A DNA stretch of 64,000 bases from Salinadaptatus halalkaliphilus (GTDB lineage Archaea > Halobacteriota > Halobacteria > Halobacteriales > Natrialbaceae). Both the position numbers and the translations under genes were made by a program. This document shows, piece by piece, positions 44,404 through 53,116 of this stretch. The stretch spans positions 124,001-188,000 of the forward strand of contig NZ_RBZW01000003.1 of NCBI RefSeq assembly GCF_006543045.1. The letters run 5' to 3'. How positions within the stretch are numbered: the first letter of the stretch is position 1; each line of letters starts with the position of its first letter. The notes under the pieces are model-generated. The model searched no databases and had not been told where the DNA came from. It was given only the letters and a program-made list of their open reading frames with translations.

Positions 44404-46734
44404 TTACCGAACCGAATCGAGCAGCAGCTTCTGCTCGACTCGCTTTACTTCGTGTTGGACATCGCGGACGGCGTCGATGTTCGCCGAGACCGAACTGATG
44501 CCCTCGTTGACGAGGAACTGGACCATCTCCGGCTTCGAGCCGGCCTGGCCGCAGATGCTCGTATCGACATCGTGCTCGCGACAGGTTTCGATGACGTCGC
44601 CGATCAGTCGCAAGACGCCGGGGTGGAGTTCGTCGAACCGATCCGCGACGTTCTCGTTGTTCCGGTCGACCGCCAGCGTATACTGGGTTAGGTCGTTCGT
44701 CCCGAACGAAGCGAAGTCGATGCCCGCCGCCGCCATCTCCTCCACACAGAGTGCGGAGGCTGGCGTCTCGATCATCACGCCCCACTTGCGTTTGTCGGGG
44801 TCGATCCCCGCGTTCTCGAGTTCGCGTTTCGCCCGGTAGACATCCTCGGCGTCGTTGACCAGCGGGAACATGATCTCGACGTTGTCGTAGCCCAACTCGT
44901 AGAGCCGACGGAACGCCTCGAGTTCGTGGCCGAAGACGTCGGTCCGGTCGAGCGAGCGGCGAATGCCTCGGTAGCCGAGCATCGGATTGTGTTCGGCTGG
45001 CTCGTCCTCCCCGCCCTCGAGTTGGCGGAACTCGTCGGTCGGGGCGTCGAGGGTGCGCACGCGAACGGGTCGGGGGTAGAACTCGTCGGCGACGCCGCGG
45101 ATGCCCTCGACCAGTTCCGTGGTGTAGTCGTCGGGGCTGTTGTTCGCGATGTACTGTTCGGGCGTCTGATTCAGCGAGAGAATCATGTGCTCGGTTCGGA
45201 GCAGACCAACGCCGTCGGCACCCGTCGCCGCCGCGCGCTCGGCGGCTTCCGGAATCGAGACGTTGACTTTGACCTCCGTGGCGGTCATCGGCTTGACCGG
45301 CGACTGCGGGCGGACCTCCTCGACGGGTTCGGTCTCCTCGTCGGGGTCGACCTCGCTCCCCTCGAGGACTGCGCCTTTGTCGCCGTCGAGTGTAACGACG
45401 CGGCCGTCCTCGAGGATCGAGGTGGCGTTGCCGGTGCCGACGATGGCGGGGACGCCCAGTTCCCGGGAGACGATGGCGGCGTGGCTGGTCATGCCGCCCT
45501 CGTCAGTGATGATGCCCGAGGCGCGTTTCATCGCAGGCACCATGTCGGGCATGGTCATCTCGGTGACGATGACATCGCCCTCGCTGACTTTCGCGAGATC
45601 GTCGAGTTTCGTGACGATCTTCGCGGGCCCGGAGACGGTGCCCGGACTCGAGCCCAGCCCGTCGACGATGACATCGCCGGAACCGCTCCCGGTCCCCGTC
45701 TTGGCGCCGGTCGCTTGGGTGCCGCTGCCGTCGGTGACGCCGTCGACTGGATCGGCGGTTGCGTCTGTGGCGTCGGCGTCGTCGGCGTCGTCGATCGTCG
45801 TGATCGGGCGCGACTGCAACATGTAGATCTCGTCGTCGGCGATCGCCCACTCGACATCTTGGGGATCACCGTAGTGGTCTTCGACGTGTTCGCCGAGTTC
45901 GACGAGACCGTCGATTTCGTCCTGGTCGATGACGCGCGCGTTGCGTTTGTCTTCGGGGACCGCGCGTTCGATCGTCTCGCCAGTGTCCTCGTCTTTGACG
46001 TGCATGACCTTCTTGTCGGCGACCGTGACATCGACTTCTTCTTCGTCACGTGGGATGACGTAATTGTCCGGTGAGACGGCACCCGAGACGACGGCTTCGC
46101 CAAGCCCCCAGGCAGCTTCGATGATCATCGTCGGCTCGCCGGTCGAGGGATGGCTGGTGAACATGACGCCGGATTTTTCGGCGTCGACCATCTGCTGGAC
46201 GACGACGGCGATGTTGACCGTCGAATGATCGAACCCCTGCTCCTGGCGGTAGTAGATCGCTCGCTGTGTGAACAACGACGCCCAACACTCTCGAACGCGA
46301 TCGAGAAGGTTTGCCTCGGTGACGTTCAGAAACGTCTCCTGCTGGCCGGCAAACGAGGCGTCGGGCAAGTCCTCTGCCGTCGCCGAGGAGCGAACCGCGA
46401 CGAAGGCCGCCTCGTCGTCTTCACCAACCTCGTGGTAGGACGCGAGGATTTCCTCGCGAAGCTCGTCGGGAAACGGCGTCTCGAGAATGAGTTCCTGTGC
46501 GCGCTCGGCGGCGTCGGCCAGCGCGGTCGAATCGTCGGCATCGACGTCGACGACCTCGAACAGTTCGTCGTCGATGTCGGCCGATTCGATGAACGATCGG
46601 TACGTCCCCGCGGTCACCACGAACCCCGGTGGGACTGGCAATCCAGCACCAGTAAGTTCGCCCAGGGAGGCACCTTTGCCGCCGACCGTCTCGAGGTCGT
46701 CGGCGCTGATCTCGTCCAGCCAGAGTACAGCCAT
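44404..46734 (-). CDS. ppsA: Phosphoenolpyruvate synthase
   Basis: A 776-residue enzyme converting pyruvate, ATP and water to PEP, AMP and phosphate; it starts gluconeogenesis. The ATP-grasp domain starts with GGKGASLGELTGAGLPVPPGFVV. The phospho-His is His418 (GGMTSHAAIVSRELGVPAIVG). The C-terminal TIM barrel has the catalytic Cys in ICGQAGSKPEMV. Between domains, around residues 316-355, is an Asp/Thr/Gly-rich linker that looks like a lineage insertion. A TATA-like TTTATTCAC box 24-32 bp before the ATG implies a leaderless mRNA. Confidence 0.96.
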   Translation of the reverse strand: MAVLWLDEISADDLETVGGKGASLGELTGAGLPVPPGFVVTAGTYRSFIESADIDDELFEVVDVDADDSTALADAAERAQELILETPFPDELREEILASYHEVGEDDEAAFVAVRSSATAEDLPDASFAGQQETFLNVTEANLLDRVRECWASLFTQRAIYYRQEQGFDHSTVNIAVVVQQMVDAEKSGVMFTSHPSTGEPTMIIEAAWGLGEAVVSGAVSPDNYVIPRDEEEVDVTVADKKVMHVKDEDTGETIERAVPEDKRNARVIDQDEIDGLVELGEHVEDHYGDPQDVEWAIADDEIYMLQSRPITTIDDADDADATDATADPVDGVTDGSGTQATGAKTGTGSGSGDVIVDGLGSSPGTVSGPAKIVTKLDDLAKVSEGDVIVTEMTMPDMVPAMKRASGIITDEGGMTSHAAIVSRELGVPAIVGTGNATSILEDGRVVTLDGDKGAVLEGSEVDPDEETEPVEEVRPQSPVKPMTATEVKVNVSIPEAAERAAATGADGVGLLRTEHMILSLNQTPEQYIANNSPDDYTTELVEGIRGVADEFYPRPVRVRTLDAPTDEFRQLEGGEDEPAEHNPMLGYRGIRRSLDRTDVFGHELEAFRRLYELGYDNVEIMFPLVNDAEDVYRAKRELENAGIDPDKRKWGVMIETPASALCVEEMAAAGIDFASFGTNDLTQYTLAVDRNNENVADRFDELHPGVLRLIGDVIETCREHDVDTSICGQAGSKPEMVQFLVNEGISSVSANIDAVRDVQHEVKRVEQKLLLDSVR

Positions 46735-46756
46735 TGCTATCTACGTGGACTGGTGA

Positions 46757-46767
46757 GTGAATAAAGA
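46757..46767 (-). promoter_or_regulatory. TATA box of ppsA
   Basis: CTTTATTCACT on the minus strand, 24-32 bp upstream of the ppsA ATG at 46734, in an otherwise GC-rich gap. Confidence 0.5.
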
Positions 46768-46957
46768 AGGTTGCGAACGATAGCCACGATTCGCAACTCG
46801 CCCTCGAATGAGTTTTGGGCGTAACTGGCGAATTTCGCCAGTCGGTCCCGAGCCGTCCGGCATTCGTCGAGCCGATATCGTTATATTCGCTGCACGCCCC
46901 GGGGACGTGTGGAGGTTACACCCGGACCCAACGTCCGATTTGTCCCCTCTGATACCA

Positions 46958-47173
46958 ATGACTCCTCCAGAAACCACTCGAGACTCGACACGTCAGCCCT
47001 CCTTCGAAGACGCACTCGAGGCCCTCGTGGTCAGTGCCTTTGCCAACAACGAACGGGTCGAAGGGGAGTGGCAGATTGTCACGCCGCTGACGGCCGCGCC
47101 AAACTGGCTCGTCACTGTCGAAAAAGTCTACGACGACGAGGAACCGGCGTACGATCCCGATCTTCTCGAGTGA
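46958..47173 (+). CDS. Small haloarchaeal protein, 71 aa
   Basis: Starts MTPPETTRDSTRQPSFEDALEA. The core FEDALEALVVSAFANNERVEG...EWQIVTPLTAAPNWLVTVEK looks like one helix followed by a beta hairpin. The frame is open for another 50 codons upstream without similarity to any protein; the ATG at 46958 is better because a GTTATATTC box lies about 80 bp upstream and the N-terminus is polar. Family and function not recognised. Confidence 0.6.
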   Translation: MTPPETTRDSTRQPSFEDALEALVVSAFANNERVEGEWQIVTPLTAAPNWLVTVEKVYDDEEPAYDPDLLE

Positions 47174-47345
47174 GACGGTCGCTATGGGAAGTATATCAGC
47201 TCTCGATGACAGTCTCCGTAATATTCAGTTTCGAGAACCAGAATTTATTTGTATTCGCCGGCTAGTTATCAATCAACGCTCCGCTGAAGTCGCGTAATGA
47301 CGAGTTAGTCGCGGGGACGCCGCGTAAGCCGAGTACGGAGTCAGC

Positions 47346-47696
47346 ATGAAGTCCTACGCAATCGATCCGGACGACGGTACTGATAGTCCCGACATCGACC
47401 CGACGACGATGTTCGACGTGCTCTCGAACGAACGCAGACAGCATGCATTACGGTATCTTAGCCACAAACCAGCTGCAGTCCCGCTCGGTGATGTCGCCGA
47501 ATACATCGCCGTCCACGAAGGCGAGCCGACCAGGGACCGATACGAGCGGGTTCTCACCGGCCTCTACCACCTGCATCTCCCACACCTGCTCGAGGCGGCT
47601 CTCGTCACCTACGACGACGACCAACAGACGGTCGGACTGCGCGTCGACGACGACGAACTCCGCCCCTATTTCGACCTCCTGACGACGGCCGAGTGA
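47346..47696 (+). CDS. DUF7344-type winged-helix regulator
   Basis: A 116-residue protein. DPTTMFDVLSNERRQHALRYLSHKP followed by LGDVAEYIAVHEGEP and RVLTGLYHLHLPHLLEAALVTYDDDQQTVGL is the DUF7344 pattern seen in many haloarchaeal transcription factors. It is probably a DNA-binding regulator. The upstream 170 bp contains the direct CGCGTAA repeats (47293, 47323) and a TTTATTTGTATT promoter-like box near 47245. Confidence 0.8.
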   Translation: MKSYAIDPDDGTDSPDIDPTTMFDVLSNERRQHALRYLSHKPAAVPLGDVAEYIAVHEGEPTRDRYERVLTGLYHLHLPHLLEAALVTYDDDQQTVGLRVDDDELRPYFDLLTTAE

Positions 47697-47780
47697 TTTC
47701 GTTCGGAGCGCTGTCCGGCAGTATCGGCGACCCCCCGACCAGTCTATAATTTCGCCGGTAGATCCCCGCCCCAGACCGTA

Positions 47781-48680
47781 TCAGGCCTCGAGAATCTCGT
47801 CGTCCTCGTCGTCGGGAACGACGAGCGATCCGTCCAGTGCGGTCACCCCGCGACCGCCAACCCGCACGCGCTCGTCGAGTCGAACGCGGACCGTCCCCGG
47901 CCGGTCGACGTAGTGACCTTGCTCGAGTCGTACCTCCTCGGGCAGATCGCCGTCGAACGCGCCAAAGTGCTCGAGGTAGGCAGCGACGGCGCCACTCGCG
48001 GTGCCGGTGACGGGGTCTTCGGGGACGCCCGCACCCGGTGCGAACATCCGGCCGTGCAGCGTCGACTCGGCCTCGAGGGCGTCGAAGGTAAAGCAGTAGA
48101 TCCCAGTCGCTTCGATGTCGTCGGTTAGCGCTTCGATCGTGGCCATGTCGGGGTCGGCGTCGCCGAGGTCGGACAGATACGTAATCGGCGCGATCAGGAA
48201 GGGGAGCCCGGTCGAGGCAACGGCCAACGGAATATCGTCGCTGGCACCCTCAAGGGCGGCCTGTTGGACACCCAACGCATCGGCGACCCGGTCGTAGCCG
48301 ACCTCGACCGTGCGAATCCGGGGCTCGTCCTGGGTCATCCAGACGGTACCATCCGATTCGACCTCGATCTCGAGGACGCCGACGTTCGTCTCGAGCGTCG
48401 TCGTGCCGGGTTCGAGACCCTCATCCTGTAAGTGGGCGAACGAGCCGATCGTCGCGTGCCCACAGAGGTCGACCTCCTGGGTTGGGGTGAAATAGCGGAT
48501 GCGGCGGTCGGCCGCCTCGCTCGAGCGCAGGAACGCCGTTTCGCTGACGGCCAGTTCGGCGGCGATCGACTGCATCTGTGCTGGCGAGAGTTCGTCGGCG
48601 TCGGGGACGACGCCCGCGGGATTGCCGGCGAGAGGCTCGTCCGTGAAGGCGTCGACCTGGAGGACGCGGGTCGTTTGCAT
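47781..48680 (-). CDS. PhzF family isomerase/epimerase
   Basis: A 299-residue protein starting MQTTRVLQVDAFTDEPLAGNPAGVV, which is the PhzF signature. The catalytic Glu is in VSETAFL, with RYFTPTQEVDLCGHATIGS and the C-terminal PGAGVPEDPVTGTASGAVAAYL block. These proteins have the diaminopimelate-epimerase fold. Members isomerise phenazine precursors or other small acids; the substrate here is unknown. Confidence 0.92.
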   Translation of the reverse strand: MQTTRVLQVDAFTDEPLAGNPAGVVPDADELSPAQMQSIAAELAVSETAFLRSSEAADRRIRYFTPTQEVDLCGHATIGSFAHLQDEGLEPGTTTLETNVGVLEIEVESDGTVWMTQDEPRIRTVEVGYDRVADALGVQQAALEGASDDIPLAVASTGLPFLIAPITYLSDLGDADPDMATIEALTDDIEATGIYCFTFDALEAESTLHGRMFAPGAGVPEDPVTGTASGAVAAYLEHFGAFDGDLPEEVRLEQGHYVDRPGTVRVRLDERVRVGGRGVTALDGSLVVPDDEDDEILEA

Positions 48681-48861
48681 ACGGTGTGCATCGCTCGAGG
48701 CGCGTATGAATCCTGTGCTCCGTGTGCTCGACATCTCGCCGCGTTCGGCCGACCGACTGGTTTTCGTTGCCCGCCCTCGAGCAGTTGCCAAAGAATATCA
48801 ACGATCCTGCCGAACAGACGGTCACTAGTATGTCTTTCGTAGACGCAGGTGATCGGCGTCG

Positions 48862-49587
48862 ATGCTGAATCCGGTTCGCGTCGACGCGGTCGTCGATCTG
48901 GCCTACGGCGCACTGATCGCGCTCTCGATCGTACTGATCATGGTCCTCGAGACGAACATCGGGATCGCCTTCGGTGTGGGCGTCTTTGCTTCCTACGTCG
49001 TCCACGTCGTCTGGAAGATGGCCCGATTTGACCCCGACTGGATGACCCGGACCGTCCAGGAGACCGTCCAGGAGACCGTCGGCGAAACCGTCGAAAAGCA
49101 GGTCGACGAGTCGGTCGAGAAGACGGTCGGCGATACCGTCGAGGAGACCGTCCAGGAGACCGTCGGCGAGTCTGTCGAGCGGACGGTCGGTGAAACCGTC
49201 GAGAAGCAAGTCGAGGAAGTGCAGGCCCAGGTCGAGCAAACGGTCGGTGAAACCGTCGAGAAACGGGTCGGCGAAACAGTTGAGGAGACAGTCGGTGAAA
49301 CGGTCGAAGAAACCGTTCAGGAGACCGTGGGTGAAACAGTCGAGGAGACAGTCGGTGAAACGGTCGAAGAAACCGTTCAGGAGACCGTGGGTGAAACAGT
49401 CGAGGAGACTGTGGGTGACACGGTCGAGGAGACCGTCGAGGAAACGGTCGGCGAGACGGTCAAAGAACAGGTCGAGGAAGTCCAGGCGCAGGTCGAAGCC
49501 GTCGACGAGCGGGTCGATCGTCGCCCTCGAGAGGACGAGGTCGAAGAACTCGTCGAGGAGTCGGTCGAGGGCGAGTCGGAATCCTAG
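48862..49587 (+). CDS. Membrane-anchored tetrapeptide-repeat (ETVx) coiled protein
   Basis: A 241-residue protein. Residues 10-48 contain two closely spaced hydrophobic helices. Residues about 63-205 consist almost entirely of tetrapeptides of the type [E/G/D]-T-V-[E/Q/G], for example QETVGETVEETV, interrupted twice by VEEVQAQVE spacers. The predicted structure is one long charged helix with a Val stripe every fourth residue. The final 25 residues are Glu-rich. At DNA level, 49291-49350 and 49351-49410 are a 60-bp tandem duplication with a single difference at the end. The long rod may tether or space membrane-associated complexes. No enzymatic motif. Confidence 0.8.
   Translation: MLNPVRVDAVVDLAYGALIALSIVLIMVLETNIGIAFGVGVFASYVVHVVWKMARFDPDWMTRTVQETVQETVGETVEKQVDESVEKTVGDTVEETVQETVGESVERTVGETVEKQVEEVQAQVEQTVGETVEKRVGETVEETVGETVEETVQETVGETVEETVGETVEETVQETVGETVEETVGDTVEETVEETVGETVKEQVEEVQAQVEAVDERVDRRPREDEVEELVEESVEGESES
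49291..49410. repeat. 60-bp tandem duplication in the ETVx-repeat gene
   Basis: Two 60-bp units, identical except for the last base, each coding for 20 residues (five tetrapeptides). They are in frame. They lie in a longer region (about 49050-49460) of degenerate 12-bp units. Confidence 0.9.
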
Positions 49588-49606
49588 CAGCTCGAAGACC
49601 GAGCTC

Positions 49607-50035
49607 TTACCGGACGATCGTCACCGGTACCGGCGCTCGCTTCGACACCGTCTCGGCGACGTTCCCGACGAGGTATCGGCGGGTCGCCCGGTTCCAATCG
49701 GACCCGTGACTACCGATCACGATCGCATCGTAGTCGTCGGCCCGGTCGAGAACGTGTCGCGCCGGGTGGCCGACGCCGACGGTCGTCTCGATCTCTCGGT
49801 CGCGGTCGGCGGCGATATCCCGAGCCCGCTCGAAGACCGACTCGGCGCGGGCCTCGGCGGCCTCCTCGAGGTCGTCCTCGAGGGAGAGCCCCACCGCATC
49901 GCCCATCATCATCGACGGCACGCCGACGACGTGAACGACGGTTATCTCGGCGTTCGGATGGTTCTCGAGGGCGTACTCGAGGGCGTTGCCGGCGTGCTCA
50001 GAGTCGTCCATCGGGACGAGAAGGCTCGAGAGCAT
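49607..50035 (-). CDS. Universal stress protein (UspA)
   Basis: A 142-residue single-domain Usp. The start SSLLVPMDDSEHAGNALEYAL and the nucleotide-binding C-terminal motif IVIGSHGSDWNRATRRYLVGNVAETVSKRAPVPVTIV are clear. It should bind ATP or a related nucleotide and dimerise. It starts 49 bp after the end of the PiT transporter gene on the same strand, so the two are probably co-transcribed. Confidence 0.92.
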   Translation of the reverse strand: MLSSLLVPMDDSEHAGNALEYALENHPNAEITVVHVVGVPSMMMGDAVGLSLEDDLEEAAEARAESVFERARDIAADRDREIETTVGVGHPARHVLDRADDYDAIVIGSHGSDWNRATRRYLVGNVAETVSKRAPVPVTIVR

Positions 50036-50084
50036 ACGCCGCCTACACCGACCAGCGACGTAAGTCCTCAGGATCGGCCACTCG

Positions 50085-51260
50085 TCAGGCGACCCCCGGC
50101 ACGAGCGTGAAGAAGCCGTAGGCCAGCAGCGTGGACATCGATGGGCCGATGATCCACATCGAGACGTACTTGATGATCGCTCGCGGGTTGAACAGGTTGG
50201 CCCCCTCAAGGACCTCGTCGGATTCGGCCTCGCCGATCGGGGGTGCGTTTTCGCCTTCTTGCTCGTCCGTGACGATCGCACCGACGGCGATCTCGTGAGT
50301 TGTGTCGCCGGTGACTGCCTCGCGGACGGTGACCGGGCGGGTCGCGCGCCCCCAGCCGATGCCGACGATCGTCATCACCGTCGCCATCACGAGGCTGATG
50401 GGGATCCCGATCCAGGAGAGGGCGGTCGTGATCGTCGAGGCCGTCGCCATGACGAACAGCGCCGCGAGCAACGGAATGTCGCTCAGTTCGCCGCCGACCG
50501 ACTCCATCGTCCGGCGAGCGATGGTGAAGCCGCCGAGGCCGATCGCGAGCGTCGCGACGATGATCGCGACATCGACGTCTAGGCCGCCTTCACCGCCGAC
50601 CAACGGTGCGGCAGCGTTCGGGACGTTACTCGCACCGGCGCTGAACGCCATGTAACAGCCGATAATCACGACGACGATCGTGGTCCCGAGCTCCGACCAA
50701 GTCGTGTTCGGGCCGAGCGTCGGCGACGGAATCGTCGCTTCCCGATCCAGCGCCAGGAGCGGCCCGTCAGACGTCTCGATCGTCACGCGTCGGTTGATTG
50801 CGGGGTAGATGTAGCGGCCGATCAGCACGCCGATCCAGAGTCCGAGTATGGGCGTCACGATCCACCAGGAGATGATCTCCGCGATCGTCGCGTAGTTGAG
50901 GGTGCCGGTCGCCAATCCGAGGCCGGCGATCGCTCCGACTGTCGTCATCGACGTCGGGACGGGAACACCGAAGATGTTGGCCACGAGGATTCCCAGCCCG
51001 ATAAAAAAGAGGATGGCGACGCCCGCCGATAGCGTCAGATCGATCGTGATGATGCCTTCGCTGAGCGTGTCCATCACGTTCCGACCGACGGTCCAGCCGC
51101 CGAAGAAGACGAAAAACGTCATGATCGCCGCCGCCGTCGTCTTTGTGACGATTCCAGCACCGACAGACGGGCCCCACGTGATTCCCGTCGACGAACCGCC
51201 GATATTGAATCCGACGAAAATCGAGGCGACGATACCGACGAGCAACACGGTCTCGACCAT
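50085..51260 (-). CDS. Inorganic phosphate transporter (PiT family)
   Basis: A 391-residue membrane protein with 10 or so helices. It has the two inverted signature repeats of PiT transporters: FNIGGSSTGITWGPSVGAGIVTK near the N-terminus and AFSAGASNVPNAAAPLVGG in the second half. The central loop (about 155-190) is hydrophilic, as usual. It imports phosphate (as metal-phosphate) with a cation gradient. uspA follows on the same strand after 49 bp. Confidence 0.9.
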   Translation of the reverse strand: MVETVLLVGIVASIFVGFNIGGSSTGITWGPSVGAGIVTKTTAAAIMTFFVFFGGWTVGRNVMDTLSEGIITIDLTLSAGVAILFFIGLGILVANIFGVPVPTSMTTVGAIAGLGLATGTLNYATIAEIISWWIVTPILGLWIGVLIGRYIYPAINRRVTIETSDGPLLALDREATIPSPTLGPNTTWSELGTTIVVVIIGCYMAFSAGASNVPNAAAPLVGGEGGLDVDVAIIVATLAIGLGGFTIARRTMESVGGELSDIPLLAALFVMATASTITTALSWIGIPISLVMATVMTIVGIGWGRATRPVTVREAVTGDTTHEIAVGAIVTDEQEGENAPPIGEAESDEVLEGANLFNPRAIIKYVSMWIIGPSMSTLLAYGFFTLVPGVA

Positions 51261-51341
51261 CGACAGCGACTACGATCGGTTTCCTGAAATATGCTGTCGT
51301 TCGATACTGGTTCTGCGAACGGGTAGCGGATGGAACTGGCA

Positions 51342-51425
51342 CTCGTACAGCCCGTTGTAACGATTTCCCGGAGACCCCGACCAGCCTGCGGTTGCACCGG
51401 CTACAACGGACAGCCGTCCGAATCA
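51342..51425. repeat. Degenerate palindromic repeat copy R5
   Basis: Retains GTTGTAACGATTTCCCGG, GCGGTTGCACCGG and the right end GGCTGTCCG/CCGAATCA in altered form. The terminal TCA (51423-51425) is the TGA stop codon of the MATE gene on the minus strand. Confidence 0.5.
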
Positions 51426-52856
51426 ATCGCTACTCGAGGGCTCGCGCTCGAGGGACGGTCCGCGGATGCTGTCGCCGGCGAGGTCGTCCGTGCGCCACGT
51501 GCCGCGTCTGAACCAGCCGATGGCGACGAGCGCGCCGACGAGGTGCGAGACGACGAAGGAAAGCCAGATCCCGGTCGGGCCGAGGACGCTCGCGCCGAGC
51601 CAGGCGACGGGAAGCTGGACCACGCCGAAGGCGACGATGACGAGTCCGGCTGCGGTCATCGTCATCCCGGCTCCCCGGAAGCCGCCCATGTAGGTGTACA
51701 TGACCCCGAAGAGGCCGAAGGTTGGCGCGACGAAGTAGAGGAAGTTCGCGCCGGCGTCGACGACCGCGGGATCGTTCGTAAAGAGGGCCACGAGCGGTTC
51801 GGCCACGAGCGTCGAGAGCAGGCCGACAGTGGTGAGGCTGACGAACAGCACGAGCGCAGCGAAGCGATTCGCCGCTGCCGCCCGGTCGGGGTTGCCGGCA
51901 CCGATGTTCTGGCCGGTCATCGTCTCGACGCCTTGCGAGAGCGCGACCGCCGGCAGGATGATCACCGAGAGGATGCGGGTCCCGATGCCGTAGGCTGCGA
52001 CGACCGGCGTCGAAAACAGCGCGACGATGAACAGCAACAGGGTGATCGAGAGCGCGCGGCTGGCTCCCTCGACGGACGCCGGCAACCCGAGCCGGACGAG
52101 TTTCCAGCCGTAGCTCAGATCGGGCACCATCTGTGAGAGACGAATCCGAACCCCGCGATAGCCCCGGAACATCAGCCAGAGCCCGAGCACGAGCGTGACG
52201 GCTCGAGCGAAGATGGTCGCGTAGGCGGCGCCGGCGATGCCGAGTTCGGGGAACGGGCCGACGCCGAAGATAACTAGCGGGTCCAACACGATGTTGATCA
52301 CGACCGAGACCAGCATGATCAGCATCGGCGTCACCGTATCGCCGTAGCCCCGCATGAGCGAGATGAACATGAAAAAGCCGAAGACGAAGACGAGCCCCAG
52401 CGAGTAGATTCGCATGTAACTCGTCGCGGCCGCGACAACCGCGGGTTCGGCGCCGAACAGTGCGAGCAGGTCCTCGACGACGAAGTAGCCGCCAACGCCG
52501 ATCGCGAGGGCCCCGATGATCGAGAAGACGACGGTCTGGGAGGCCGCGTACTCCGCGTCGGACTCGCGGTCGGCACCGATGTACTGGGCGACGAGGATGC
52601 TCCCGGCGACCGACAGCCCCATGGCGACCGAAATCAACAGGAAGACGATCGGAAACGCGAAGCTGATCGCCGCGACCTCGGTCGTCCCATACCGGCCGAG
52701 CCAGAACGTGTCGGCGACGTTGTACGCCGTCTGGAGGACGTTCGTGATGATCAGCGGAATCGATAGATACAACAGTGGCGTGACGATGCCGCCGGAGGTG
52801 AGGTCAACCTCCTCGCGGTCCAGAAACATCCGCTCGAGGTGGTCCCGAACGGTCAC
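51423..52856 (-). CDS. MATE-family exporter
   Basis: A 477-residue protein with about 12 helices. The start region VTPLLYLSIPLIITNVLQTAYNVADTFWLGRYG and the mid-protein block GIGTRILSVIILPAVALSQGVETMTGQNIGAG are MATE hallmarks. It resembles the gene at 12299 in organisation but differs at many positions, so it is not a recent duplicate. The stop is at the edge of degenerate repeat R5. Promoter region: TTAACTAACCGGTCAGTCAGG lies about 60 bp upstream of the ATG. Confidence 0.93.
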   Translation of the reverse strand: MTVRDHLERMFLDREEVDLTSGGIVTPLLYLSIPLIITNVLQTAYNVADTFWLGRYGTTEVAAISFAFPIVFLLISVAMGLSVAGSILVAQYIGADRESDAEYAASQTVVFSIIGALAIGVGGYFVVEDLLALFGAEPAVVAAATSYMRIYSLGLVFVFGFFMFISLMRGYGDTVTPMLIMLVSVVINIVLDPLVIFGVGPFPELGIAGAAYATIFARAVTLVLGLWLMFRGYRGVRIRLSQMVPDLSYGWKLVRLGLPASVEGASRALSITLLLFIVALFSTPVVAAYGIGTRILSVIILPAVALSQGVETMTGQNIGAGNPDRAAAANRFAALVLFVSLTTVGLLSTLVAEPLVALFTNDPAVVDAGANFLYFVAPTFGLFGVMYTYMGGFRGAGMTMTAAGLVIVAFGVVQLPVAWLGASVLGPTGIWLSFVVSHLVGALVAIGWFRRGTWRTDDLAGDSIRGPSLEREPSSSD

Positions 52857-53010
52857 TGCAGCCTCCGTCTCGACCGACCCTGCCGTAACTTCGGTATCGC
52901 TTTGCGCTCAGCCACTACCCTAACTAACCGGTCAGTCAGGTAAGTATGTTCTGTTCGCAGAATAGCATGTTCCGTGCGGGCAGGTATCGCGGCGGACGCG
53001 AGACCGTGTC

Positions 53011-53096
53011 TCATACGGTTTACTGTAAGTCATTGCCGGCGCAACCGCGACCCGGGCGGCGGTTGCGCCGGTAAATCGTTACAGCAATCCGTATCA
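53011..53096. repeat. Palindromic repeat copy R6 (best-preserved copy)
   Basis: 86 bp: TCA-TACGGTTTACTGTAAG, central stem GGCGCAACCGC / GCGGTTGCGCC with loop GACCCGGGCG, then CGTTACAGCAATCCGTA-TCA. Both flanks are TCA. It lies about 20 bp beyond the thiC stop codon. Confidence 0.85.
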
Positions 53097-53116
53097 AACG
53101 CGTGGGTGTACAGCGA

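Noticed and set aside
49051-49460. Repeat array considered as a possible CRISPR
   Set aside because: The 12-bp and 60-bp units are in frame within a coding sequence and lack unique spacers; no CRISPR array or cas gene is in the window.
53011-53096. Palindromic repeats considered as riboswitch or rho-independent terminators only
   Set aside because: They occur in both orientations, also inside a gene fragment and an IS remnant, and have matching 3-bp flanks, which a simple terminator does not explain; a secondary terminator role is still possible.
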